DNA of 64,000 nucleotides from Larkinella knui. Lineage in GTDB: Bacteria > Bacteroidota > Bacteroidia > Cytophagales > Spirosomataceae. Below, one piece after another: positions 35,201 to 43,571 of this stretch; position 1 is the first letter of the stretch; each line of letters starts with the position of its first letter. The notes under the pieces were generated by a model. It did not search any database. It was given only the letters and a program-made list of their open reading frames with translations, and was not told where the DNA came from. A program made the translations under genes and the position numbers. The DNA lies in assembly GCF_003858645.1 (NCBI RefSeq), contig NZ_RQJP01000003.1, positions 930,001 to 994,000 on the forward strand, read 5' to 3'.

Positions 35201-35772
35201 GTGGTGCCCCGGGTCGAGCCTTTAATGACCACACTGACGCCCGGCAGACCTTCTCCGGTTGCATTCGAAACTTTACCGCGAATGTCTTCCATCGGTTTGT
35301 CGGCCGACAGAACCGAATAACCGATTCGCTCCAGTTTTCCAATGTTCAGATCGGAGGACGTTATGGGTTCGCTGCCCGTTTGGGACTCAAAACCCTTCTT
35401 TTCGATTTGATTAATTTTACGAAAAAACCGGTTGCTTTTTTCCTTCGTGGCAACAATGACGTAAAAGTTAGCCTGAATTTTCTCGAACGTCAACCCTTTG
35501 TCAGACAGCAAATTCGTCAGAGCTTCCTCAACGGTACGATCCCGGTGGCCGTTCAGAACCACTTTTGTATCGACCAGATCCGTCTTGTAAATGAATGACA
35601 CCCGGTATTGCTTTTCCAGTTCCGACAAGGCAGCCCGGAGCGTTACCACCGGTGCAGCTATCTCTTTCTCCTGTTGCCTTACCCGGTGCCCGTTCGAGGC
35701 AATCAGTTGAGCGTAGGCCGGCAGGGTTCCGACCAATAACACTCCCCACAGAAACAAGACTATTTTTTTCAT
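32248..35772 (-). CDS. SusC/RagA-family TonB-linked outer-membrane protein with STN domain
   Basis: A 1174-residue receptor. The order is signal peptide (MKKIVLFLWGVLLVGTLPAYA), STN domain (about 45-110, with LSELEKQYRVSFIYKTDLVD), carboxypeptidase-regulatory-like domain (about 160-245), the TonB-linked motif EEVVVVGYGTQKR, a plug (about 260-370, with LYVIDGVPSGDLNNLDPRDI) and a large barrel ending PRTLLLGLNIGF. The STN domain is what lets such receptors signal to a FecR anti-sigma factor, and the fecR and sigma genes lie directly upstream. It imports an oligosaccharide or similar nutrient delivered by SusD, powered by TonB. It starts only 11 bases after the fecR stop. Confidence 0.97.
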   Translation of the reverse strand: MKKIVLFLWGVLLVGTLPAYAQLIASNGHRVRQQEKEIAAPVVTLRAALSELEKQYRVSFIYKTDLVDTKVVLNGHRDRTVEEALTNLLSDKGLTFEKIQANFYVIVATKEKSNRFFRKINQIEKKGFESQTGSEPITSSDLNIGKLERIGYSVLSADKPMEDIRGKVSNATGEGLPGVSVVIKGSTRGTTTNGEGEFTINAPNNAVLVFSFVGFASKEVPVNGRTTLTVSLVEDERALEEVVVVGYGTQKRASVTGAVSSVTPKDLTALPVISAESAMQGRVPGVRVVNNGSPGQSPIVRIRGVGSINYASGPLYVIDGVPSGDLNNLDPRDIESLEVLKDASSAAIYGSRASNGVVIISTKKGSKDGKLHVNLDTYFGTQSAWKKLDLLNTQEYTQYATALLGNAKIAMPSRLSNLNQPIYAGATQTFAQTATDWQDVLLRTAPIQQHQISVSGGNNVSRFFTSAGYFDQEGILIGTNYKRGNVRINSDHQINKFLSFGQTLMLSYDKMRGEQGFGGGRTAVMQAIRNLPYWPVSDPTKVGGYSSPTAADGTDPDNPVRIALQDKSYTQRIKLLGTLFAEVKFTNFLKYRFSFGADVVTTIGTNLFPIYNDGYKSRTQNNIQDNRSSYYSPILTNQLTFDKMFGKHSVNVTAVAESQNFRSSSLNSNGYRPNNDIDVLQGISNPGVTSTKDESSLISYIGRVNYDFAGKYLISASIRRDGSSRFAPGNKWGTFPSASVGWRVSEESFMKSVPNLSELKIRASIGQTGFNGIGSYAWQTLIQADNTNYVFGANKVLGSYFSSLGNTDLKWETTTMSNLGVDLGLFGNKMTFTAEVYNRKTDGLLLDVPIPNSLGYSSPPSANIGSMKNWGYEFQVGYNRNEGDFRWNVSANLDVTRNKVTSLATPSATIYAGRNDDFGGSDITKTEAGQAIQSFYGYQVEGIYQTLDEVFNSPRTQTRAETREAHDPTKNTSPGDIRFKDINGDGKIDASDRTYLGSYIPKFSYGANLGANYKNFDITVYLQGVYGNKIYNGTKVIEEGMLRLFNAGKGVLNAWTPTNTGTDVPRAISGDPNNNSRTSDRFIESGSYMRVKNISIGYSIPAPVLSKLTRNTLTKARIYVSSTNLLTFTKYSGLDPEIGVNGSAGDNTKLLTNGIDYGQYPQPRTLLLGLNIGF

Positions 35773-35783
35773 GCGTAGATGGT

Positions 35784-36776
35784 TTATTCAATAAGTACAT
35801 AATTGGATTTTCGGGAAATTTTTAAATCGAACAGGCCGGAAAGCCCCTTCAGAATCGTATCGGCATTTTTACCCGGAATCGTGCCTGAGAATTTTTGGTG
35901 CAGTAACTCCCGGTCCCGAATCTCGACTTCCAGCCCGTAGGTGTCTTTCAGAAGCTGGGCAATTTCGGACAGGGTCGTACCGTCAAAAATCAGTTTATCG
36001 GTACGCCAGGATGACAGCGCCTGTGCATTGACGGCTTTTTTGTAGAACGACTTTGTCTGCGCATCGGCAAAGAACATTTCACCGGGTTTCATCTCCAGGT
36101 GATTGTTGGAACGATTGGCAACCCGCATCTGAATGCGCCCTTCGTTCAGGACCACCTTCGTTTTCGATTTGCGGGTATACACGTTAAAGCGCGTTCCGAG
36201 CACTTCCACGTTCATCTGACCGGGCAGGTGGACCTGAAACTGCTGGTGGTTCTGGGTGTGAACAACTTCAAAAAAAGCTTCTCCTTCCACCCACACCTCC
36301 CGGGGCGTGTCGGTTTGCCAATGGTCGAAATACCGGATCGACGTGTTCCCGTTCATCGTCACCACCGACTGATCGGGCAAGACCACCCGCAGCGTCTGGC
36401 CGAAATCGGTATGCAACGCAATGGTTTCGGGAACCGCCGACTTTTTGTAGAAAAACAGGGAACCTGCCACCAGCAAAATCCCGGCGATGGCAGCCGCAGC
36501 CAGCCAGTTCCAACGCGGCACCAGCGGTCGAACAGGTGTCGAAATCTTCTGTCTGGACGTGGTTTTTTTACTGGACTGAATCCGGTTGAAGAGCCGCTGG
36601 GCATCCAGCCGCTCGGCCGCATCGAGGGGGAGCGCAACCGGTTCGGTCAGATCGGCATCGAGCAGTTGCTGCAACTGGCGCTGTCCGTGTTCGGTAGACA
36701 AGTGCAACAAAGCCGCCCGAGCTTCCTCGGGGGTACACTCATTCCGTAAATATTTCTGTAGAAGTTGTGTATCCAT
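35784..36776 (-). CDS. FecR-family anti-sigma factor
   Basis: A 330-residue single-pass inner-membrane protein. The cytoplasmic N-terminal part (1-90) would hold the sigma factor, one helix spans about 91-110, and the periplasmic part carries a FecR domain (about 120-215, with VVLPDQSVVTMNGNTSIRYF and VEVLGTRFNVYTRKSKTKVV) and a C-terminal DUF4974 domain (about 255-330). It relays the signal from the STN domain of the SusC protein and thereby frees the ECF sigma factor. The sigma gene lies 71 bases upstream and susC 11 bases downstream, so the signalling chain is complete. Confidence 0.95.
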   Translation of the reverse strand: MDTQLLQKYLRNECTPEEARAALLHLSTEHGQRQLQQLLDADLTEPVALPLDAAERLDAQRLFNRIQSSKKTTSRQKISTPVRPLVPRWNWLAAAAIAGILLVAGSLFFYKKSAVPETIALHTDFGQTLRVVLPDQSVVTMNGNTSIRYFDHWQTDTPREVWVEGEAFFEVVHTQNHQQFQVHLPGQMNVEVLGTRFNVYTRKSKTKVVLNEGRIQMRVANRSNNHLEMKPGEMFFADAQTKSFYKKAVNAQALSSWRTDKLIFDGTTLSEIAQLLKDTYGLEVEIRDRELLHQKFSGTIPGKNADTILKGLSGLFDLKISRKSNYVLIE

Positions 36777-36847
36777 TAACCGACTTTAGGAATTGTTCAA
36801 TTCATTCCTAAATAGATACACATTGGAGGGCAGGAAGTATTACTGAT

Positions 36848-37477
36848 CTAAGAAAAAATAGTAAAAGAAAAAAAATACAGCAAAATAGGCAGGATCCCTT
36901 CCAGATCGGCGTGTTTACTAAGGTAGTCTTTCAAAAACCGGGTAGCCTGGGTAAACTGCGATTTGACGGTATTGACCGAAATGGATAACTGCCTGGCAAC
37001 CTGCTCGTTGTCTAACCCATTGAAGACGCGCAACCGGAACACTTTTTCCCGTTGGGGCGGCAGTTTTTGCATTCCCTGCTCCAGAATAGCGCTGTATTCC
37101 TGAAACTGGAATGAATTGCCGGTTGTTTCCTCGCCCACGGCCTCCTCAATTTCAGCAGAAAGATACTCCCAGATCGACTGGTGATGGTTGCGAATCACGT
37201 TCAGAACGTGGTTCTTCATGGCAATCGAAAGAAAATTTTTGAGGGCGTACGTCTCGTTCAGCGCTTCGCGGTGGTCCCAGAGTTTAAGAAAAATGTCCTG
37301 AACCGCATCTTCGGCCAGTTCAGGGTCTTTTAAAAACTTGATTCCAATGGCAAACAGGTGTTTGTAATAACGGAAGAAAATCTCCTCAAAAGCGTTTTCG
37401 TCCCCCGCTTTTAATCGCAGGGTGATGTCCTTCTCAGCGTCTTGCCCCAACCGAAGGGGTAATTTCCGGATACGCAT
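36848..37477 (-). CDS. ECF RNA polymerase sigma factor
   Basis: A 209-residue sigma-70 factor of the Bacteroidetes ECF expansion. Region 2 is at about 25-95 (FFRYYKHLFAIGIKFLKDPE, EDAVQDIFLKLW) and region 4 at about 130-190 (LPPQREKVFRLRVFNGLDNE, SISVNTVKSQFTQATRFL). The C-terminus is hydrophobic (LPILLYFFSF), seen in some members. It should direct transcription of the fecR-susC-susD operon, and perhaps its own gene, when released by FecR. The gene is divergent from the large dehydrogenase fusion with a 315-base spacer. Confidence 0.95.
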   Translation of the reverse strand: MRIRKLPLRLGQDAEKDITLRLKAGDENAFEEIFFRYYKHLFAIGIKFLKDPELAEDAVQDIFLKLWDHREALNETYALKNFLSIAMKNHVLNVIRNHHQSIWEYLSAEIEEAVGEETTGNSFQFQEYSAILEQGMQKLPPQREKVFRLRVFNGLDNEQVARQLSISVNTVKSQFTQATRFLKDYLSKHADLEGILPILLYFFSFTIFS

Positions 37478-37792
37478 GAACTAACCTTTTGACTAATTTC
37501 GATTAATAGAGACGGCAGATTGTAATAATTAGCTAAAGTAGGAATTAAAACCGCATTATTCCAATAAAAAATTTTCTTTAGCCGCAGTACTCCACCATTT
37601 AATCACAATTTATAGCGCCATTGTAAATTCAGGGGCCGTTTTTTCACCTGAATTTTGATTCCAATCCCTCCTTTTGCCTTAGACCTATTCTTTGATCGCG
37701 ATTAAGAAATGCAGCTATTGCCGCCTTTTGTGCAAGTTTTAGAAGCTTTCTACTAAATTTGGTGGCAAACCGCCACTGGCTCCTAAACCGTC
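37478..37792. other. Divergent intergenic region between sigma and dehydrogenase genes
   Basis: A 315-base AT-rich spacer between two divergent genes. The right end holds a -7 box for the dehydrogenase (37754-37761). I see no short gene, no convincing hairpin and no clear -7 box for the sigma gene on the minus strand. Confidence 0.6.
37754..37761 (+). promoter_or_regulatory. -7 box of the dehydrogenase fusion gene
   Basis: TAAATTTG matches TAnnTTTG exactly, and TTTG at 37727-37730 is a possible -33 element with a 23-base spacer, slightly long. The ATG follows 31 bases downstream. Confidence 0.55.
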
Positions 37793-40700
37793 ATGAAATC
37801 AATTGTCTTATTCTTCAGCCTGCTCATTATTTGTACCGGAAGCGTTTTTCAGCATTCCAACACGGCCTCTTCAGCCCGGCCACCCGGAGCTGGAAAAGCC
37901 TTGCAAATCAGACAGGACGTAAAAGCCGGGACCATTTCCGTTTTCCGGATCAATGGCAAAACGCCCATCCTGACCCAAAACGCGAAGGCGGATTTCCGGC
38001 CTTACTTGCATCCCATCACCGCCCCCGACGGGAAAGGCATTCTCACCGAATACAGCCCCGGCCACCACAAGCACCAAACCGGTTTATACTGGGGCTTTAC
38101 CCGCGTCAACGGCCGGGATTATTTCCACCATCCCGAGGGCGACTACTGGCGCCGGGCGTCGGCCAAAGTAATTAAAGCCACCGGAACCGAGGTGAAATGG
38201 CAGACGGTCTATGATCTGCTGGACGAAAAAGGACAGGCGGTTTTGACGGAAACCCAGAACTGGTCGATGCGCGAACAGGGCGGCAAATTTCTGCTGGACC
38301 TGGAATGGAAAGGCAAAGCCCAAACCGACATCACAATTGGCAAATATGACTACGGCGGGCTGTTCCTGCGGATGCCGTGGCACCCGGAAATCAAAGCAGA
38401 AATAATCAATGCGGCCCGGCAACGCAATGCCAGTGCCGAGGGCCAGCGTGCCATGTGGGTCGATGTGGGTATGCAGGTGGAAGGCCGGAACGACCTGGCC
38501 CATGTTGCCATTTTCGACCACCCCGACAACAAAGGTTACCCCCAACCCTGGCGGGTCGACAACCAGTTCGGCATTGGCCCCGCCCGGGCGCGCATGGGTG
38601 ACTGGAAAATTGAGAAAGGCGATACGGAAGTAATCCGCCACGAATTAGTCGTTTACACCGGTGATCTGAATGACCTGGAACTGACCAAAGCCTGGAGCAA
38701 CTTCAGCGGCAACACGTCGATGTACAATACGTCTACCTTATGGGGAATTGCCCAGAAAGAAGGACTGGAAGCCAAATTCCTGACCCCGCAGCAGGCCATT
38801 GAAAGCATGACGATGAAAGACGGCTACCAGGCCAACGTCTGGGCGTCGGAGCCGATGATGACCCAACCCATGGCGTTTTGCTGGGATGACCGCGGGCGGT
38901 TGTGGGTGGCCGAAAACCGTGATTACGAATCCCGCGGCTACGGTTTTTCGAAAGCCGGAAACAGCCGGATTCTCATTCTGGAAGATACCAACGGCGATGG
39001 CGTGGCCGACAGCCGGAAGGTTTTTCTGGACAGCATTCCGTTTCCGTCGGCGATGGCGGTGGGTTTCGATGGCCTGTTTCTGGGCGCTCCGCCAAATCTG
39101 CTCTTCGTCCCGGATCGCAACGGCGACGATGTGGCCGACATGAAAGACATCGAAGTTCGGCTCACGGGCTGGGGCATCCGCGACCGGCACGAAACGCTGA
39201 ACAGCCTGCACTGGGGACCCGACGGCTGGCTCTACGGTTTGCAGGGATTTGCCACGCCCTCGAAAGTCCGGAAGCCGAACGGCAAGGGAAAACTGTATAA
39301 ACACAATGATCCGTTTCCCGAAGACATTCTGCAGGGCGAAGGCGTCGATATCAACGGCGGTGTCTGGCGGTATCATCCCACCAAAGACCGGTTTGAGGTG
39401 GTGGCGCACGGTTTCAGCAATCCGTGGGGCATCGACTACGATGCTAAAGGGCAGTTTATCATGACGGCCTGCGTCATTCCGCACCTCTGGCACGTGATTC
39501 CGGGCGGAATTTACCACCGGCAGGGCGGGCAGCATTTTAATCCGTACGTGTATAACGACATCAAAACCATCGCCGACCACAGCCACCGCTCGGCGCACGG
39601 GGGGGCGCGGGTGTACCAGTCCGACGCGTTTCCGCAATCGCAGCAGGGGCGGATTTTTATGGCCAACATTCACGAACACGCCATTTTGTCGGATGTGCTG
39701 CAGCCCAAAGGTTCGGGGTACGCCGGCCACCACGGCGACGACTTTTTGCAGGCCAACAATGCCCAATGGGTTGGGTTCAGCATGGAAGTCGGGCCGGAAG
39801 GGGCGCTGTACGTTCTGGATTGGCACGATGCCGACATCTGCGGGAAAGAAGTGCTGAACGGCGAAACCGGGCGGATTTTCCGAATTATGCCCAAAAATTC
39901 ACTCGCCGAAAACTGGACGGGGCGGTATTCGGACCTGAACAAAATGACCGATGAGCAACTGGTTGGTTTGCAGACGATCAAGAGCGACTGGCACGCCCGG
40001 CGCGCCCGGATCATTCTGCAAAACCGGGCGGTAAAAGGTAAATTAGGGCCGCAGACCCACCAGCAACTTCGGCAAATCTTCGAAGCGAACGCCAATGCCG
40101 ACTGGCGGCTTCGGGCCATGTGGGCGCTGCACGTAACGGGTGGATTCGATCCGAATTCGCTGGTGAAGGCATTGGACGACAAGGATGCGTACGTCCGCGC
40201 CTGGGCCGTTCAATTGCTGTGCGAAGATCGATCCCCATCCACGACTGCTCAGGAAAAGCTGGTCCGGATGGCGCGCGAAGATCAATCGGCCGTGGTGCGG
40301 CTGTATCTGGCGTCGGCTCTGCAACGGGTGGACCCGGAATTTCAATGGAAAATCGCCGGCGAACTAATGACCCACGGCGAAGACAAAGACGATCACAACC
40401 TGCCGAAAATGATCTGGTTTGGCTTCGAACCCCTTGTTAAACAGAATCCTACGCGGGCCCTGGACCTGGCTTCGCGCTGCGAAATTCCGATGGTTACGCG
40501 GTTCATTGCCCGCCGGATCGTCGATGCAGACCAGACTCCCACCCTCATTACGGCCCTCGGCAAATCACCCAAAACGCAGGTTAGTTTGCTGGAAGGCATG
40601 CGCGATGGCCTGGAAGGACGGTCGGATCTGGCGGCTCCGGCCAACTGGAAAGCGGTGTATACCCACCTGAAAGCGAACGCAAAAACCGCCCAGCTCGCCC

Positions 40701-41629
40701 AGCAGGTGGCGCAGCAATTTGGTGATACCGAAACCGCCCGCAAGTCGCTGGCGACGTTGAAAGACCGCAAAGCGCCCCTCGACCAACGCCTGAAAGCCCT
40801 GAAATCCGTGGCGGGTCAGCAACGACCGGAGCTTTTGGCCGAATTACCGGCACTGCTGAATGAACCAAATCTACGGACGGAAACCATCCGCGCCATTGCT
40901 GGATACGACCGCGAATCGTTGGGCGAACTGCTGCTCGCCCGGTATCCGGATTTGAGTCCGGCCGACAAACTTCAGGTGGTGCAAACGATGTCGTCCCGGC
41001 CAAAATACGGCTGGCAACTGGCGCAGGCGTTGAAAACCAACAAGATTCCGAAACGGGATGTGCCTACCTATGCGGCCCGGCAATTGCTGCGGGTGGTTGG
41101 CAGCGGTTTTGTCGAAATCTGGGGGCCTATCGAGCAACACGGTATTGATGAAAAAGCGTACGCCCGCTACCAAAAACTACTTTCGGACCGTGCACTGCTG
41201 AGTGCCAATACCGTAAAAGGACGTCTGGTTTTCCAGCGCACCTGCGGTCCCTGCCACAAAATGTATGGCGAAGGCGGGAGCATTGGTCCCGATATTACCG
41301 GCTCAAACCGGGGAAATGTGGACTACCTGCTCAGCAATATTCTGAATCCCAGTGGCGAAATTCAGGATGATTATAAAATGGTAGTGGTGACTACGCGCGA
41401 TGGCAGGACCTATTCAGGAAATGTAGCCGGTGAAAATGAGCGGCAACTTACGTTGCGCGTGGTGGGTCAGGATGCCGTCGTGCTGAACAAATCGGATATC
41501 CAGTCGCGCGAAGTAACGCCCGTTTCCATGATGCCCACCGGTTTGCTTGACGCCCTGACGGAGGACGAAGTGATTGACCTCGTGGCTTTCCTGCGGACAA
41601 CCGGACCGGTGAAACAGGCTAAAAAGTAG
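37793..41629 (+). CDS. PmoA-like / PVC-type dehydrogenase / HEAT / cytochrome c fusion protein
   Basis: A 1278-residue exported protein (signal MKSIVLFFSLLIICTGSVF). Residues 30-315 form a PmoA-like (DUF6807) domain with SPGHHKHQTGLYWGFTRVNG. Residues 325-700 form a PVC-type membrane-bound dehydrogenase propeller of the sorbosone/glucose dehydrogenase fold (AFCWDDRGRLWVAENRDYES; NSLHWGPDGWLYGLQGFATP). Residues 700-1130 are HEAT-like helical repeats. A C-terminal cytochrome c domain binds haem at Cys1151-x-x-Cys1154-His1155. Family knowledge suggests periplasmic oxidation of a sugar-like substrate with electrons passed to haem; the substrate is unknown. It is divergent from the SusC/D signalling operon. 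A 15-bp hairpin follows the stop. Confidence 0.9.
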   Translation: MKSIVLFFSLLIICTGSVFQHSNTASSARPPGAGKALQIRQDVKAGTISVFRINGKTPILTQNAKADFRPYLHPITAPDGKGILTEYSPGHHKHQTGLYWGFTRVNGRDYFHHPEGDYWRRASAKVIKATGTEVKWQTVYDLLDEKGQAVLTETQNWSMREQGGKFLLDLEWKGKAQTDITIGKYDYGGLFLRMPWHPEIKAEIINAARQRNASAEGQRAMWVDVGMQVEGRNDLAHVAIFDHPDNKGYPQPWRVDNQFGIGPARARMGDWKIEKGDTEVIRHELVVYTGDLNDLELTKAWSNFSGNTSMYNTSTLWGIAQKEGLEAKFLTPQQAIESMTMKDGYQANVWASEPMMTQPMAFCWDDRGRLWVAENRDYESRGYGFSKAGNSRILILEDTNGDGVADSRKVFLDSIPFPSAMAVGFDGLFLGAPPNLLFVPDRNGDDVADMKDIEVRLTGWGIRDRHETLNSLHWGPDGWLYGLQGFATPSKVRKPNGKGKLYKHNDPFPEDILQGEGVDINGGVWRYHPTKDRFEVVAHGFSNPWGIDYDAKGQFIMTACVIPHLWHVIPGGIYHRQGGQHFNPYVYNDIKTIADHSHRSAHGGARVYQSDAFPQSQQGRIFMANIHEHAILSDVLQPKGSGYAGHHGDDFLQANNAQWVGFSMEVGPEGALYVLDWHDADICGKEVLNGETGRIFRIMPKNSLAENWTGRYSDLNKMTDEQLVGLQTIKSDWHARRARIILQNRAVKGKLGPQTHQQLRQIFEANANADWRLRAMWALHVTGGFDPNSLVKALDDKDAYVRAWAVQLLCEDRSPSTTAQEKLVRMAREDQSAVVRLYLASALQRVDPEFQWKIAGELMTHGEDKDDHNLPKMIWFGFEPLVKQNPTRALDLASRCEIPMVTRFIARRIVDADQTPTLITALGKSPKTQVSLLEGMRDGLEGRSDLAAPANWKAVYTHLKANAKTAQLAQQVAQQFGDTETARKSLATLKDRKAPLDQRLKALKSVAGQQRPELLAELPALLNEPNLRTETIRAIAGYDRESLGELLLARYPDLSPADKLQVVQTMSSRPKYGWQLAQALKTNKIPKRDVPTYAARQLLRVVGSGFVEIWGPIEQHGIDEKAYARYQKLLSDRALLSANTVKGRLVFQRTCGPCHKMYGEGGSIGPDITGSNRGNVDYLLSNILNPSGEIQDDYKMVVVTTRDGRTYSGNVAGENERQLTLRVVGQDAVVLNKSDIQSREVTPVSMMPTGLLDALTEDEVIDLVAFLRTTGPVKQAKK

Positions 41630-41630
41630 A

Positions 41631-41668
41631 TTACTCCCAAATCCCGACGTGTTGGGATTTGGGAGTAA
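41631..41668. terminator. Convergent bidirectional terminator hairpin
   Basis: TTACTCCCAAATCCC (41631-41645) pairs perfectly with 41654-41668 over 15 bp, with an 8-nt loop. It starts two bases after the dehydrogenase stop and ends next to the gatA stop, so it can end both transcripts. Confidence 0.75.
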
Positions 41669-41669
41669 G

Positions 41670-43115
41670 TTACGCTGTTTCGACGGTCTGCAATTTCGTC
41701 AACTGGCTGGCAGCCGCCAGCAAATCGACTTCGCAGAACGGAGCGGCCATTAACTGAAAGCCAATGGAAAGTCCGTTTTCATCGGTTCCGTTCGGAATAG
41801 AAATGGCGGGACAACCCACGACGTTGGCCTGAACCGTAAAAATATCGGCCAGATACATTTGCAGGGGATCGCTGGATTTCTCCCCGATTCGAAAAGCCGT
41901 CGTTGGCGTCACGGGCGATGCCATCAAATCATACCGGGCGAAAAAAGCGTCGGTTTCGTCCTTAATCAACCGGCGGACCTGCTGGGCTTTGGTATAATAG
42001 GCGTCGTAATAACTGGAACTGAGGGCGAACGTGCCGAGGATGATCCGGCGACGGACTTCATCGCCAAAGCCGTCGGTCCGGGATTTTTTGTAGAGCGATT
42101 CCAGATCCTTGGCTTCGGGGCTGCGGTAACCAAACCGGATGCCGTCGAAGCGCGAAAGATTGGAACTGGCTTCGGCGGTTGTCAGAATATAATACGTAGG
42201 AAGGATGTGTTTCAACAACGGAAAATCCACCGGCTCGACCGTGTGGCCCTGCTCCCGTAAACGCTCCAATGCTTCCTGGGTTTTTTGACGAATAACCGGA
42301 TCGACGCCTTCACTTTCGACGCCATCGCGCAGATAACCGATCCGCAGCGGGCGGTTCAGCGTCAGTTGCTGGCTATAGGAAGGAATGGGCTGGCGGCTGA
42401 CGGTACTATCAAACTCGTCGGTACCCGCCATAATTTCCAGCAGCAAAGCCGCATCTTCGACGGTATGGGTAATCGGGCCAATGCAATCGAACGAAGAAGC
42501 ATAGGCAATCAGTCCCCAGCGCGAAACCCGGGCGTAGGTTGGTTTCAGGCCCACCGTGCCACAAAAAGCCGCTGGCTGGCGAACCGAACCGCCCGTATCC
42601 GACCCCAGCGAAGCCAGACATAAACCGGCCTGAACGGCCACCGCCGAGCCCCCCGACGAACCACCCGGAACCCGGTCCGTATCGTCGGCATTTCGAACCG
42701 GCCCGAAAGCCGAATTCTCGTTGGATGAACCCATTGCAAATTCATCGCAGTTCTGCCGACCAATGATGATTACATCTTCGTCGATCACCCGCTGTACGGC
42801 GGTGGCCGTAAATTGCGACACAAACCCGTCCAGAATCCGGCTCCCGGCCTGAACACCGTGCTGGTTATAACACAAAACATCTTTGATGCCGAGTACCATG
42901 CCGGCCAGCCGGCCCGCTTTTCCTGCCTTCAGCTTTGCATCCACTTCATCGGCCCGCTGGCGCGCTTCATCGGCATAAACTGCCACAAAAGCGTTCAGGT
43001 GCCGGTGGTCGTCAATTCGTTGTAAATACTGTTCAACCAACTGGCGGCAGGTGATCGATCCGGTGGCCAGATCGCGCTGGATTTCAGAAAGGGAATCGTA
43101 CGGTTTTACGGGCAT
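41670..43115 (-). CDS. gatA: Aspartyl/glutamyl-tRNA amidotransferase subunit A
   Basis: A 481-residue amidase-signature protein. The catalytic triad is visible: Lys78 in LGIKDVLCY, the cis-Ser in GGSSGGSA (Ser153/154) and the nucleophile Ser177 in GSDTGGSVRQPAAF. The motif MGSSNENSAFGPVRN is typical of GatA rather than of other amidases. In GatCAB it frees ammonia from glutamine to convert Glu-tRNAGln or Asp-tRNAAsn. The frame extends to 43148, but MPVKPYDSLSE at 43115 is the family start. gatB and gatC are not in the window, which is usual for scattered gat genes. Confidence 0.95.
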   Translation of the reverse strand: MPVKPYDSLSEIQRDLATGSITCRQLVEQYLQRIDDHRHLNAFVAVYADEARQRADEVDAKLKAGKAGRLAGMVLGIKDVLCYNQHGVQAGSRILDGFVSQFTATAVQRVIDEDVIIIGRQNCDEFAMGSSNENSAFGPVRNADDTDRVPGGSSGGSAVAVQAGLCLASLGSDTGGSVRQPAAFCGTVGLKPTYARVSRWGLIAYASSFDCIGPITHTVEDAALLLEIMAGTDEFDSTVSRQPIPSYSQQLTLNRPLRIGYLRDGVESEGVDPVIRQKTQEALERLREQGHTVEPVDFPLLKHILPTYYILTTAEASSNLSRFDGIRFGYRSPEAKDLESLYKKSRTDGFGDEVRRRIILGTFALSSSYYDAYYTKAQQVRRLIKDETDAFFARYDLMASPVTPTTAFRIGEKSSDPLQMYLADIFTVQANVVGCPAISIPNGTDENGLSIGFQLMAAPFCEVDLLAAASQLTKLQTVETA

Positions 43116-43142
43116 GACAAAGTACGGCTGGTAGAAAAAAAG

Positions 43143-43179
43143 AGACAACAGAACGACCGATCAGGCCGAGCTGTTGTCT
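43143..43179. repeat. Inverted repeat upstream of gatA
   Basis: AGACAACAG (43143-43151) and CTGTTGTCT (43171-43179) form perfect 9-bp arms with a 19-nt loop, 28 bases before the gatA start. On the gatA strand it would be in or near the leader. It may be a terminator for upstream transcripts or an attenuator. Confidence 0.4.
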
Positions 43180-43192
43180 GAAATTCTTTATC

Positions 43193-43275
43193 AATTTTGA
43201 ATGATAGAAGGGGTGAATGATCGAATATCCCGAGGGAAACTATTCTGTCATTCACTCATTTCGTCGTTCAAAATT
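43193..43275 (-). terminator. Long imperfect hairpin after tatA
   Basis: Two 29-base arms (43193-43221 and 43247-43275) are complementary at about three quarters of positions, with AATTTTGAA at the base and GTGAATGA near the top. It begins two bases after the tatA stop. The imperfect, repeat-like arms resemble other gene-end hairpins here (53255, 61208, 62979). Confidence 0.5.
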
Positions 43276-43277
43276 AG

Positions 43278-43487
43278 TTATTTCACATTCGTATCGCGAA
43301 GTCCTTCTTCGATATTTTCGCGTACGTCTTTGGTAGCGTCTTTGAACTCGCGGATGCCTTTACCAAGTCCTTTCATCAGTTCGGGAATCCGTTTTGCACC
43401 GAAGAACAACAGGATCACCAGACCAATCAGAAGAAGTTCGGTTCCACCGAGTGAGCCTAAAAATGCATAAATTGTGAGTAATGCCAT
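43278..43487 (-). CDS. tatA: Sec-independent translocase protein TatA/E
   Basis: A 69-residue protein with the TatA plan: a single N-terminal membrane helix (about 14-30), the conserved [20 protein letters not shown] hinge and amphipathic helix, then a charged tail ([15 protein letters not shown]). TatA oligomers form the channel for folded proteins carrying twin-arginine signals. tatC is not in the window. A -7 box TACTTTTG lies 38 bases upstream on the same strand, so it is probably a single-gene transcript. Confidence 0.95.
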   Translation of the reverse strand: MALLTIYAFLGSLGGTELLLIGLVILLFFGAKRIPELMKGLGKGIREFKDATKDVRENIEEGLRDTNVK

Positions 43488-43524
43488 GATAGTATGAGTT
43501 ATGAGTGTATGCAGAAACTCTTTA

Positions 43525-43532
43525 CAAAAGTA
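43525..43532 (-). promoter_or_regulatory. -7 box of tatA
   Basis: On the minus strand this reads TACTTTTG, an exact TAnnTTTG match, 38 bases before the tatA start. No -33 TTTG at normal spacing was found. Confidence 0.45.
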
Positions 43533-43571
43533 ACGAATATTACGAATTTATTGTGTACTAAAAAAACGATT

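Noticed and set aside
34657-35598. 313-residue plus-strand frame opposite SusC
   Set aside because: The SusC gene explains the region; the antisense frame has no signature.
38738-39826. 362-residue minus-strand frame opposite the dehydrogenase
   Set aside because: It is antisense to the conserved dehydrogenase propeller and lacks any domain.
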